DNA of 64,000 nt. Source: Citrus sinensis (taxonomy: Eukaryota > Streptophyta > Magnoliopsida > Sapindales > Rutaceae). The stretch lies in the NCBI RefSeq assembly GCF_022201045.2, contig NC_068562.1, positions 17,669,001 to 17,733,000 of the forward strand, given 5' to 3'. Below, in pieces: positions 1-10,127 of this stretch (position 1 is the stretch's first letter; each line of letters starts with the position of its first letter). Position numbers and translations under genes: made by a program. The notes under the pieces were generated by a model. It saw only the letters and a program-made list of their open reading frames with translations. It was not told where the DNA came from and made no database searches.

Positions 1-2355
1 TTTATTGAATATTTTAAACGATCTAAGGGTACAAGTTTTATGGTTGGATGCCTAAGTCAATTTTGGAGTCGGGAAATATTTGGTTCTCTGAAGATGTCGA
101 GTTTGCCGAGGGAGATGCAGTTAAGGACTTTGTCTTTGAAGATAAATATGTTGATATTCTCATAACTGTTATTGGCATTGTTCAGGGACTCATTCTTGAC
201 TTTGATCAAGACACAATAGATCAAGACAATGCTGGAGAACGCCCACTATAAGAAGTTATTCCAGAAGAACAAACTCTATCACCTCAAGAACCTATGCCAT
301 TAAGGAAATCCACTAGAAGTGTAGTGTTAAATGACTACATTGTATTTCTCTAAAAATTTGATGGAAAATGATCTGATCAATTTTCATCAAGCCATGAATC
401 TAACTCTCAAAAGTGGATTAATGCTATGAATGAAAAGATGAAGTCCATAAAGGACAATAGCAAATGGGAACTTATCATATTGCCAAAACGTGAGAAACTG
501 ATTGGTTGCAAATGGATATTTAAGACCAAGAAGGATTCAAAAGGCAATGTGGAGAGGTACAAGACGTGTCTTGTCGCAAAGGACTTCACACAGAAAAAAG
601 GCATCAACTATAAAAAGACTTTCTTTTCGATTTCTTCGAAAGACTCTTTTAGGATTATAATGGCATTAGTGGCACATTTCAATTTTGAGTTATATCATAT
701 GGATGTGAAGATAACGTTTCTCAATGATGACATTGATGAGACGATCTATAAAGTGCAGCCAGAAAACTTTGTGTCAGGAGATCCAAAGAATATAGCTTGC
801 AATTTTAAGAAATCAATCTATGGGCTCAAGCAAGCATCTCAATAATGGTATTTTAAATTTCATCAGGTGATCATCTCACTTGATTTTGAGATGAACTTGG
901 TCAATGATTGTATATACCATAAGTTTTATAGGAGTAAGCATAATTGTTTTATTTTATATATTGATGAAATTTTGCCTGCCAGCAGCAATATAAACTTATT
1001 GTACGACACCAAGAGATTTCTAGCTCAGAACTTAGAGATGAAAGATCTTGGTGATGTCTCTTTTATATTAGGCATACAGATACACCAGGATCACTCCCGA
1101 GGTATTCTTAAATTATTACAAAAAAGCTATATCGAAATAGTTCTTGAAAGATATGGCATGCAAGATTGCAAACCAGGTAATATCGTTGTGGCTAAAGGAG
1201 ACAAGTTTAGTCTTAAGTAGTGCCCTAAGAATGATTTTGATAAGAAAATGCAAAATATTCCTTATACGTTAGCAGTAAGATGTCTGATGTATGCTCAGGT
1301 TTGTACGCGATCGGATATTATACATATTACTAGGATATTAGGCAAGTATTTGAGTAATCCAGGAGTAGACCATTGAAAAAAAATCAAACGGGTCATGCGA
1401 TACTTACAGAAAATAAAAGACTACATGCTCAGGTATCAGAGTCAAATCAGCTTGAGATCATTGGGTATACTGACTTCGATTTTGTTTGATGCCAAGACAA
1501 TATGGAATCCACTTTGGGTTACATCTATCAACTAGCTGGGGTTGCTATTTCCTGGAAGAGTGCTAAACAGTCTCTTATAGCCTCTTCTAAGATAGCAGGA
1601 AAGTTCATAGCATGTTTTGAGGTATTTAAGCACGGAATATGGTATGAAAATTTGTCACATAGCTGTATATAATAGATGGCGTTGACAAACAACTCAAGTT
1701 ATTTTTTGATAATAAGTCAGCAGTGTTGTATTCTAATAAAAACAAGAGCTCGATGAAGTCAAAGTATATAGACATCAAGTTCCTAGTTGTTAAACAAAAA
1801 GTTTAGACAATTGTCTATAGAATACATTGGCATAAACTCTATGATTGTAGATCTGCTTACTAAGGGATTGCCACCCAAAAATGTTTCATTTGCACACTGG
1901 CATGTCATTAAAGATATTCAATTTTAGAGGGAGTTTGTGATTTTAGATAATCTTATTATATAGACATTTTCAGTTTATTTGGGTTTATGAATATTTAAGG
2001 CTATTTTCTATTGAAATAAAGTTTACGCTTATTCACACTTTGATTTTAGTATGGTTTTATCTCACTAAGGTTTAAAGTTGACTAGTTGGAAATAGACATG
2101 TTAAGATCAAATTACATGAAATTTTTATATTACACATCCATATAATGATGTATGTCATTTAGTTATATTGGCATAGTAACCATTGATGGTTGAGTTACGA
2201 TAGTTGTAACGAATGTCGCTTTGGTTTTATATTGGTATAATTGATGGACTGGATTGGTTATAGATACATTTTGGTAGTGATAGTAAGGTGGAGCTCATAC
2301 GGTTATTTTTGCAAAGCATAATTATAAGGTTACATATATAGTCCAAGTGGGAGAT
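1..2355 (+). mobile_element. Ty1/copia retrotransposon, 3' internal part (decayed pol)
   Basis: Degenerate pol polyprotein reading left to right. Bases 48-251 hold a linker with the ESGN-type motif found before copia reverse transcriptase. 426-845 is reverse transcriptase (KWIFKTKKDSKGNVERYK, MDVKITFLNDDIDE, IYGLKQASQ followed by a stop). 867-1220 continues RT with DTKRFL and EMKDLGDVSFILGIQIH. From about 1240 to 1900 broken frames still match the RNase H tail (SKMKSKYIDIKF-like, LLTKGLPP). The polymerase box, YVDD in active elements, reads YIDE here. Stops at 841 and 1218, plus frameshifts downstream, show it is dead. The order RT then RNase H with integrase upstream is the copia order; the integrase and 5' LTR lie outside the window. 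1926-2355 has no coding remnant and ends in a purine-rich GTGGGAGAT tract that looks like the polypurine primer next to the 3' LTR. Confidence 0.9.
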
Positions 2356-2820
2356 TGTTGGATATTTAATCCAATATTGTTGGATCCATAATCTAACGTT
2401 GGGCTTATATGTGAATAATAATGTTTTGTGAACTATCATATAGTGTTAAATCCAATTAAAAGTGATCTATTAATTTTTTTGATAATATGGGCTTTAATGT
2501 ATCTGATAAGGTGTGAGTTTTTAATTTGTAAAGACTTAAGGGTAATTTCTATTTTTATGATGAGTTGAAATACGAATACCTTAAGACAATAGGAAAAATT
2601 GTGTATATAAGTGGTCATGGTCCCAGGCCACATGTATCTTTCTATTCTCTACTAACATCCCATCATCACAAAGAGAGAAAGAGAGCAAAGAAAAAATTAA
2701 AGGATTCTCTAGGAGAGTGTTGATCTGGAAGGCTAACTACACAACACTAGAGAGCAATTAAGCACTATGGATTCAGGTACGCTTCCGCATATATATTTTT
2801 TTATTTTTAGTAATACAACA
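2356..2820 (+). repeat. 3' LTR of the copia element
   Basis: The 465-bp block directly follows the purine-rich tract at 2346-2355. It starts TGTTG and ends CAACA, a perfect 5-bp inverted terminus typical of copia LTRs. It contains a conserved leader-like CAGGTACGCTTCCGC stretch near 2774-2788. The 5' LTR is not in the window, so LTR identity and target duplication cannot be checked. The base after it (2821) falls inside a duplicated GDSL lipase exon, which suggests the element inserted there. Confidence 0.7.
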
Positions 2821-4050
2821 TGAATATTCCTATATTATGGGTGATGGTTTTCACCAAAGGATTTCTTGTTCTAATACTTTTAGCAGCAACCAAGTTAATA
2901 ATCTCAGTGGGATGGGTTGTGCCATAGAAAACTTGGAGAGCTCTTATAGTACATGCAGTGCTGAAAGTGATATTGGCTATATTGGTAATTGGGCACAAGG
3001 AGTTGGTCCTAGTAAGCCAAGTGATGGACCTAAAGCGATCCCATGAACGTTTAGATAAGTTTGGCATCCTAAAAATTGGTATTGAGGTCATTGACTATGG
3101 ATTGATTTAAGCCTTGTATTGAATTCCTGAACTGCCTTGTTTATGGAGTCTACACATAGAAAATCATTTGTACTATATGTAGGATGCAGCAATATTGCCA
3201 TGTGCACAACCAACTGGAACTATTCCAAGTAGGGCTACCATTTTTGCTCCATAATTGTACAATGTCTAGCACAAAGAAGAAGCCGAAATTAAAAAGCCGA
3301 AATTGTACAATGTCTCCATAACTTGAAGATAAGGACCAAATAATAGCATTTTAAGTTTGTCTAATATTTTTCCTTACATGGGCTTGTTGCATGGATCTAA
3401 CACAAGCTGCTATTCCACTATGCAATGGCAAAAATAAGGATTTTGTTCCACGGAGGCTAGAATGAAGAAATTGCAAACTTGATGAGGCCAAATAAGAGTT
3501 CATGCTCATGAGTTACCAACAATATCTTAAATGCCATTTCTACTACTAAGGTTTGAGTCAATTGTTTAATTAGTCCTCCTATTTAAAAAATGACCAAAAA
3601 CACCCACAAAATTATTTTTGTAACTATTGAATCCAATTTTTTTGGGGTACTTTTGCTCTGATATATTTTAAAAATTCAAACAATGGACCAACGAATGCCA
3701 TTGGTAATAATATAGAAGTAACTTCTAACTATCAAAAGAAACGATGTAAATATCTTAGGTCTTATTTTTTAAATATATGCTCGGCCAACTGGACATTAAA
3801 CCCAAACCTCTTCCCTTATGGCATATTTGGTTTGAAGAAATTTAAAAAAATAAGAGGAAGAGAGGAGAAAAGGAGAAAGAAATAAGGAAATAAGAGGTCA
3901 AACCAAACAATGAAATTAAGATTGACCATCTTTTTCACTTATTTTCTCTCTCCGTCTCTCAATTCCACTCTTCTTCTCTCCTCACATTTCTTCCAACTGA
4001 ACATGTACTAAATTGAATGATAAATCTGAAAAGGAAAAGAAGAATAGTAT
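2821..4050 (-). pseudogene. GDSL esterase/lipase pseudogene: last exon plus part of intron
   Basis: Read on the minus strand, 3265 down to 2821 is homologous to exon 4 of the intact GDSL gene at 23175-25923 (shared ITNIANIT / RALQVFYGTTHPTEI pattern against VANIANNG / RALEVFYDATHPTEA). The exon is followed in the same order by diverged intron sequence: 3640-3800 matches about 23840-23990, and 4010-4050 matches about 24005-24035. Because intron sequence is retained, this is a DNA-level duplication, not a retrocopy. The catalytic Asp of the D-x-x-H block is Gly here, frames are broken, and the last few codons are cut off by the copia LTR at 2820. A stretch near 3825-4010 absent from the intact gene carries loosely inverted ends (TTTGGTTTGAAGAAAT / TTCAGTTGGAAGAAAT) and may be a small MITE. 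Confidence 0.82.
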
Positions 4051-5456
4051 ACAGTAAAACCTCTTAATAGTGATACTCCATAAGGAATCACCTCTATATA
4101 GTTATAAAAAATTATGGTCCCAATTAATGTAGGTTAGTTATAAATAAGAATGTACTCCATATTATAATAAGTTATAATTTTTCTAGATCCCATCTTAAGA
4201 AACTTGCCTCCATGTGTATACTTATCTATATATTACAAAATATATATATACTATGTAACATTAAAAGTTTATTGAGATGAAGCAAAATATTTCTCTATTG
4301 GGACAATGATTAATTCCCTCAAGTTATTACCAAATTATTAGATAGTACTTATAGAATATATATTGAGAAAATCATTAAAGAGAATACAAAAATTTAGACT
4401 TTTAACAACCGTAAAAACCTAAAACTATAAGTAACTACAAACTGAATAAAACAAAAAAACAGTAAAGGGCCATGCATATCCAACTTTATAATACCTTGTT
4501 CGTGCCCTTGCGCATCTAAAATAATCCACCAATTAGCTTGAAACCAACTTTACCCATTTGTTAGAAAACCTAACTTTAAATAAAATACATAAATATTTAA
4601 ATTAACTTTATCCTGTATGCTTGAGATTCAACCTAAATATACATAGAATGATAAAAATATTACTTCCTTTGGTGAAAAAATCTAACTTGAAAGCTTGAAT
4701 ACATTTTTGTCTCCCTCAAATCCTTCATTTACACCTCCTACACTTAAAATCCTGTCCATTAAGTGTTCTCAGATGAATTTTTAAGGATGGAAATACTTTA
4801 GATAAACTCTCCAATTCAGTTGTGAAAGACCCAAACTCAATTTTGGAAAAATCCCCAAACCTTGATAACTTTATCTAGTCATGTTAGATGAAACTAGATA
4901 CATTTATCCTTGAAGTTTAGGGTGGATCGTTTTAGATAGTATAAGAGCACTTCCAATTGAAAATATGAGGATATTTGTGACATCCCACATCCCCTGGGAA
5001 GGATGTTTAAGGATGATTCCTTCGGTGTTCAGGGTAGGTCGTTATAATTTCTCTCATTAAAGTAGCAAATTCACCAATAAATTAATTTTAATTGCTCCAA
5101 GTTTACCTATATAAATTTAGATAAAAGAACGACAAAGACGACGAGAGCAACTATTTGAAACTTTTATAATGTCATATTTTCTTTGTGTCAAACTTATGAC
5201 AATGCTTGAATATCAGGGGAGGATCTGGTTGTTTATGCAGTGATGACAAGGGCTTGTTTGATTGGTTGTTTTATGATACCTTTATTTTGTGGTTTATTGT
5301 TTGTCCCCCCCCCCCCCCCCCCTTCTATGAAGATAGCTAGTTAGGGAAAGCACGTAGTTGTAGATAATAGACAAGAGCAAAACTATGTAGAGAGCCTATA
5401 TACAAAGAAATTAGAATCAAATATGAGATTGAATTGAAATTTTATCAATTTTGTGC
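4051..5456. other. Intergenic, no gene seen
   Basis: AT-rich DNA between the GDSL pseudogene and the CACTA element. No open frame with recognisable similarity was found on either strand. It contains a poly-C run at about 5307-5322. Confidence 0.6.
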
Positions 5457-5479
5457 CACTACTAGAATAAAAGCTCTTT

Positions 5480-5500
5480 ATGACGGGTATTACCCGTCAT
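5480..5500. promoter_or_regulatory. Subterminal palindrome of the CACTA element
   Basis: ATGACGGGTA and its exact reverse complement separated by one base, 24 bp inside the left terminus. It is the strongest of many ATGACA/TGTCAT-type subterminal motifs. In En/Spm such motifs bind the accessory transposase protein; that role here is inferred from position. Confidence 0.5.
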
Positions 5501-6037
5501 TTTCGGCATGGAATGACAGTTGAGCAACCGTCATTGATTCCGGTGTTAAGAAAAAATCATGACAGTTTTTATATGTCATGGTAAACATGACGTATTATCC
5601 ATCACGATTCTGTCATCGTTGGTTTGATGAAAAAATTTCACTCATGACTAATGTTTGTCAATAACATTTCCCATTCATGACTATTTCCCATTCATGACTA
5701 TTATCTGTCACGTAAACATGACATATTTAATTAAAATAATTAAATTACTTATACATTTAATTAAATATTAATTCCAAAATTTTGGCAGTAAATGAAATAT
5801 ATTTTAATTTTTTTATGAGAATTTATGAAATTGGTGGCAATTTTTTTGGATTATATTTTGGCGGGAATTAATGAAATTGGCACCATTCTTTTTGGCAAAA
5901 ATTAAAATATATCCTTTAAATTATTATATAAATAAATAAAAACGGTACACACACATATATATATATAATTCATATACAATAATTCTCAAATCCATATCCA
6001 CAAGTTTCATAAATTATAATCTTGTTATGAAATAAAA

Positions 6038-6645
6038 GGGTAAAAGTTTGTTTAGTCCTTATATTATGAGCTTAGTACCCATTTAATCCCTATATTTTTA
6101 AGAATACCTCAAAACGTCCTTACTATTAAATATTGACACTTATGCCATTATTTTTTTTTTTTTAGTATGCTTTTACAATTTTACACTGTTACAGTAATGT
6201 TTCTTTTTTAGATATTAATAAAAAAATTGGATTATCAAATTAAACCCAAAAATAAAATAAAAAATAAAAAACATATATATTAATTTTTGTGAGAGCTCAT
6301 GTGTGTCCAAAAAAAATTAATTTTGTAAAAAATTAAGTTATCAATTTTTAAAAAAAATTAATATTTTAACTTCTCAGCAGAGTGTTCCACAAAAATTAAT
6401 ATATATATTGTTTTTATTTTATTTTTTGGTGTTAAACTAATAATTTAATTTTTCCTTTTAATAATGTTTAAAAAAAGGAACATTATTGTAATAGGGTAAT
6501 ATTATAAAAATAAGTCAAAATGAACAAAAGGTAATGGCAAGAATGTCAATAATTTAATGATAGGGATGCTTTGAGATATTTTTAAAAATATAAGGACTAA
6601 ACGGACACTAACCTCAAAATATAGGGACTAAACCAGCTTTTACCC
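6038..6645. mobile_element. Mutator-like MITE nested in the CACTA element
   Basis: A 608-bp non-coding element with long terminal inverted repeats. The left end GGGTAAAAGTTTGTTTAGTC and the right end (reverse complement GGGTAAAAGCTGGTTTAGTC) keep pairing for about 100 bp. It is flanked by a perfect 9-bp direct repeat GAAATAAAA (6029-6037 and 6646-6654), the length expected for Mutator-like elements. The interior is AT-rich and nearly palindromic, with no open frame. It inserted after the CACTA element was in place. Confidence 0.88.
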
Positions 6646-7379
6646 GAAATAAAATAACTACAATAACTATAGTTAAATAAATACTTCATCAGTTATTAAT
6701 CTGTTTCCTAAAATAACGACTACAGTTTCTTAAATGAACAATCTTGAATCAGATTTTATAAGCCACTAGCAGCACAACTAAAACCAACAACACTGTTTGA
6801 TGAAACCATCCCAATAAATCAGCAACAATCAACTGAATGAAGCACTAAACTGCCATCTCAATAAACCCTGCTTGAATTAACATCAGCACGTCAAGAACAA
6901 TCTTGAATTAATAGGAAGAACAAACCAAACTACCATCAAATGTCACACATTCTCATACTTCCATCAAATGCAAGTTACATCAAATGCCACAGTCTCATAC
7001 TTCCATCAAATGCAAGTAACATATTCAACAAAACCAAATGCAAGTGATCGGATGCTGGAAAACAAGAAATAAACTAAACCAAATGCCACTAGATTCACAC
7101 TTCTAGTAGTTAAAATAGATGTTGTGTTTAATTAAACTACACGTAGTTTGATACTGACATTACAATGAAAATTCCATATAGGCAGGTTTCCATCCGAGAA
7201 GCATCAAAACCAAACCAATGTAATCCAGCATAATTACAAGCTCAACCCAATACAAGTAGACATTATATTTACATATCAAAACTGGCTCTCAAACCAAGCT
7301 AATATAGCCAAGTAAATGAACATGAGAATGCACAACAGGCCTACGCTAACCAAAGTATTTAATAAACAGCTCCTCACCT

Positions 7380-8330
7380 TATATGAGCACTCGGACATAG
7401 TTCATCCGTTCATACCGTACCTCATCCATTTCTGCCTGAGTGTAAATTAATTTTTTATTAAACTACAAATGACCAAATGATTTAACAGCAAATATGATGG
7501 ACAAAAACTATTAGCCAATGATGGACATAAAACATATCACTTACATTGTTGAGCAATAAACTAGGATCGACGATAATATCCCTCATATACAGCATGACAT
7601 AATATCCACACTCATAAGATCCAGGTTGTTTTGGAACCTATAATAATAAAACTCAATCTAAGTACTTAAAAAGCTATAACAGGTAGTTAATTAAAATGAT
7701 AGGAAAAAGTAAATTGTATTACCTGTACAATTTTGAATTCAGAGTGCACTCTTTTTTTACCGCTCGTTGCTGCGAACATGTTGATCCCACTAGGAGTTTA
7801 AAACTTACTGTTAGAACTACTAAAATGTTTATAATGGACGGAACATTCTATGATGATTTAACTTTGATATACCTACTTTATTACCAACTCTTTAATGTGT
7901 TCTGCTGGACTATTTCCTTGCGGATCCATGAAATATCCAGTCTTTGCAGCCACATCGATCACAACAAGAATCCAATGAGCGCTATAATTAAGCGACAACT
8001 TGTAAGTAAGAAGAAATGAAAATTAACAACCTGCTTACTAATGAAAATGAATATAAATGAAAATAAATATATCCAGGATTGTAAGGAATGAATATGAATT
8101 GAGAGGGGCGAGCTTTGGCCAAACGATTAGCAATTGCTTGTGTCCTTGTTATGTGCGTTTTAAGCGCATTTTCAACTCTGCTGGGGCTAACGTGACCAGG
8201 TTCATGAAGCCAAATGGCTTGCCCATTTTATCAGCTGGAATCTTATCATATAAGCAACTGATATTCACACAAAAAGCAAGAATTAATTATTTATATAATC
8301 TTTTAATAGATTTTGATAATTAAAAAAGGA
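7380..8330 (-). pseudogene. CACTA-encoded Ulp1-like (C48) cysteine peptidase remnant
   Basis: Read on the minus strand in several exon-like pieces. About 8250-8110 gives DKIPADKMGKPFGFMNL and APAELKMRLKRT. About 8000-7880 gives SAHWILVVIDVAAKTGYF then MDPQGNSPAEH, with the catalytic His (codon 7975-7977) and a following Asp. About 7785-7722 gives a linker ending in KIVQ before a GT donor. About 7638-7552 gives VPKQPGSYECGYYVMLYM with the catalytic Cys (codon at 7608-7610). About 7438-7385 gives a C-terminal AEMDEVRYERMNYVRVLI. These are the His, Asp, Gln and Cys landmarks of Ulp1/SENP peptidases. A stop after KRT and another after ELVIK show decay. Such domains are common cargo of plant CACTA and Mutator elements, so this is not read as a host SUMO protease gene. 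Confidence 0.8.
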
Positions 8331-8342
8331 AAAAGAAATTAC

Positions 8343-10127
8343 TTACACCATATAGACATGCATGTGATTAAGGCCTAACCATTCCATGGTAGCCAATGCA
8401 TAACAATCATCCCTCCCGATATAAGCCAGACATTCACTTTCAAATACCTCATTATCAAGTGGATGAGGAAGGTAATTTGTTTTTCCTAGAATATTCAACA
8501 ATGTGTTGTAGATGCTTTCACACACATTTTTTTCAATATGCATAACATCTAATTGATGTCGAACAAGCAAGTATATACAATACTCTAAATCAAAGAATAT
8601 TGACGTTTTCTTCCAACAGTTGCTCGTATTACTATTAACATTTTTTTGCTTCTTGCTTGTTCATTTTCCCCATTTGTTATTGATACCTTTAACTTGTTCC
8701 CACACATCATGGCCTGTCAATAGTTTTGGTGGGTAACATTCTTCCACCTCATTGTTGAAGGCCTTTTTTTGAAATCAAAATTCATGGTTCTTAGGAAGAA
8801 AATGCCTATGGCCCATATAAACATTTTTCTTACTATATGACAATCTGCAGGGAGTTATGTCTTCCCCACAAGCTGAACAAGCATAATACCCTTTTGTCAT
8901 ACACCCAGACAAATTTCCATAAGCTGGAAAGTCATTGATCGTCTATAGTAAGATAGCTCGCAAGTTGAAGAATTCTTTTCTAAAGGCATCATATGCCTCA
9001 ACATCAATAGCCCATAAAGACTGCAAGTCCTCAATTAATGGTGCTAGGAACACATCAATGTCATTCCCTGGTTGTTGTGGTTTGGAAAACAATAATGACA
9101 ACATCATAAATTTCCTTTTCATACACAACCACGGAGGAAGATTATAAGTTATAAGGACAATTGACCAGCAATTGTATGTACTGCTTAGGGAGCTATGTGG
9201 ATTGATTCCGTCAGCTGAAAAGAGCAAGACGGAGATTTCTAGATTCAGATGCAAAGGAAGGCCATTTATCATCCACTAACTTCCAAGCTGGTGAGTCAGC
9301 TAGATGACGAAGCTTGCCATAAACTCCTCTTTCATTTGCATGCCAAGTTAAGTCCTTGACAGTTTGTGGTGATTGGAACAGCCGCTTGAATCTAGGGATG
9401 AGTGGGAAATACCATAAAACTTTTGCAGGAACCCATTTCCTATATTTTTCCTTAGAACCATTTTTTTTTCTGCCACCGTGATACTCTACAAGTAGGACAT
9501 TCAAAAAGGTTCTCATATTCCTTTCTATATAGTATGCAATCATTTGGGCAAGCATGTATTTTTTTCATACTACAAGCCCAAGGCAGACATAGCTTTTTTT
9601 GCCTCATATGTACACCTAGGCAATGTATTGTTCTCTAGTAACATGTCAACAAGGAGACTCAATAAATCTGAAAAGCTAGTATCGGACCAACCATATTTTC
9701 CCTTCAAGTTGTATAGCTTAACCAATGCACATAACCTAGTATATTTTTGCAAACTCGGGTACAAAGGTTTCTCGGCATCTTCTAATAAGGATTTAAAGGC
9801 CTTAGGATCATCATCAAAATGCTTGTAAGCATCATTAATCATGTTTACAGCCTCACCCTGATTAAGGTACATGTTTTGTGGGTCAACTTGATCACCTATA
9901 TCAATTTTTGTCATACCAGGTTCGGTTTCCCCATGCCAAGTCCAAATAGTATAACTCTCATCAAAACCCTTAAAAAATAAATGGTCTCTAACTGTCCTAG
10001 AATGATAAAATGATAGGTTTTTACATTTGATGCAAGGACACCTTATAAAATCACCATTATCAGAATTTTCAATTGCAAAATTCATGAACATATCCACACC
10101 AACAATATATTCTGCAGACAATAACAC
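8343..10127 (-). pseudogene. CACTA transposase (tnp2 family) pseudogene
   Basis: Minus-strand reading. 10127-9570 is a transposase-associated N-terminal domain (YIVGVDMFMNFAIENS, then FIRCPCIKCKN with its Cys pairs, VRDHLFFKGF, TIWTWHGE). 9555-9211 is the start of the tnp2 domain (VPAKVLWYFPLIPRFKRLF, ADSPAWKLVDDKWPSFA). 9272-8943 continues with TYNLPPWLCMKRKFMMLSLL and PGNDIDVFLAPLIEDLQ. 8940-8650 keeps the GYYACSACGEDI zinc-binding segment and KNVYMGHRHFLPK, then an in-frame stop. 8570-8480 ends in LDVMHIEKNVCESIYNTLL. Frameshifts join the blocks and no continuous frame remains. After GKTN at about 8490 the sequence no longer follows tnp2 but runs towards the Ulp1-like part, which suggests an internal deletion. 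Confidence 0.87.

Noticed and set aside
7696..8323. Plus-strand open frames at 7696-8019 and 8057-8323 as genes
   Set aside because: They are the reverse complement of the CACTA-encoded Ulp1-like exons, which read as a clear protein on the minus strand.
7380..8330. A host SUMO protease gene
   Set aside because: It lies inside CACTA ends next to tnp2, is broken by stops, and has the shape of the transposon-carried version.
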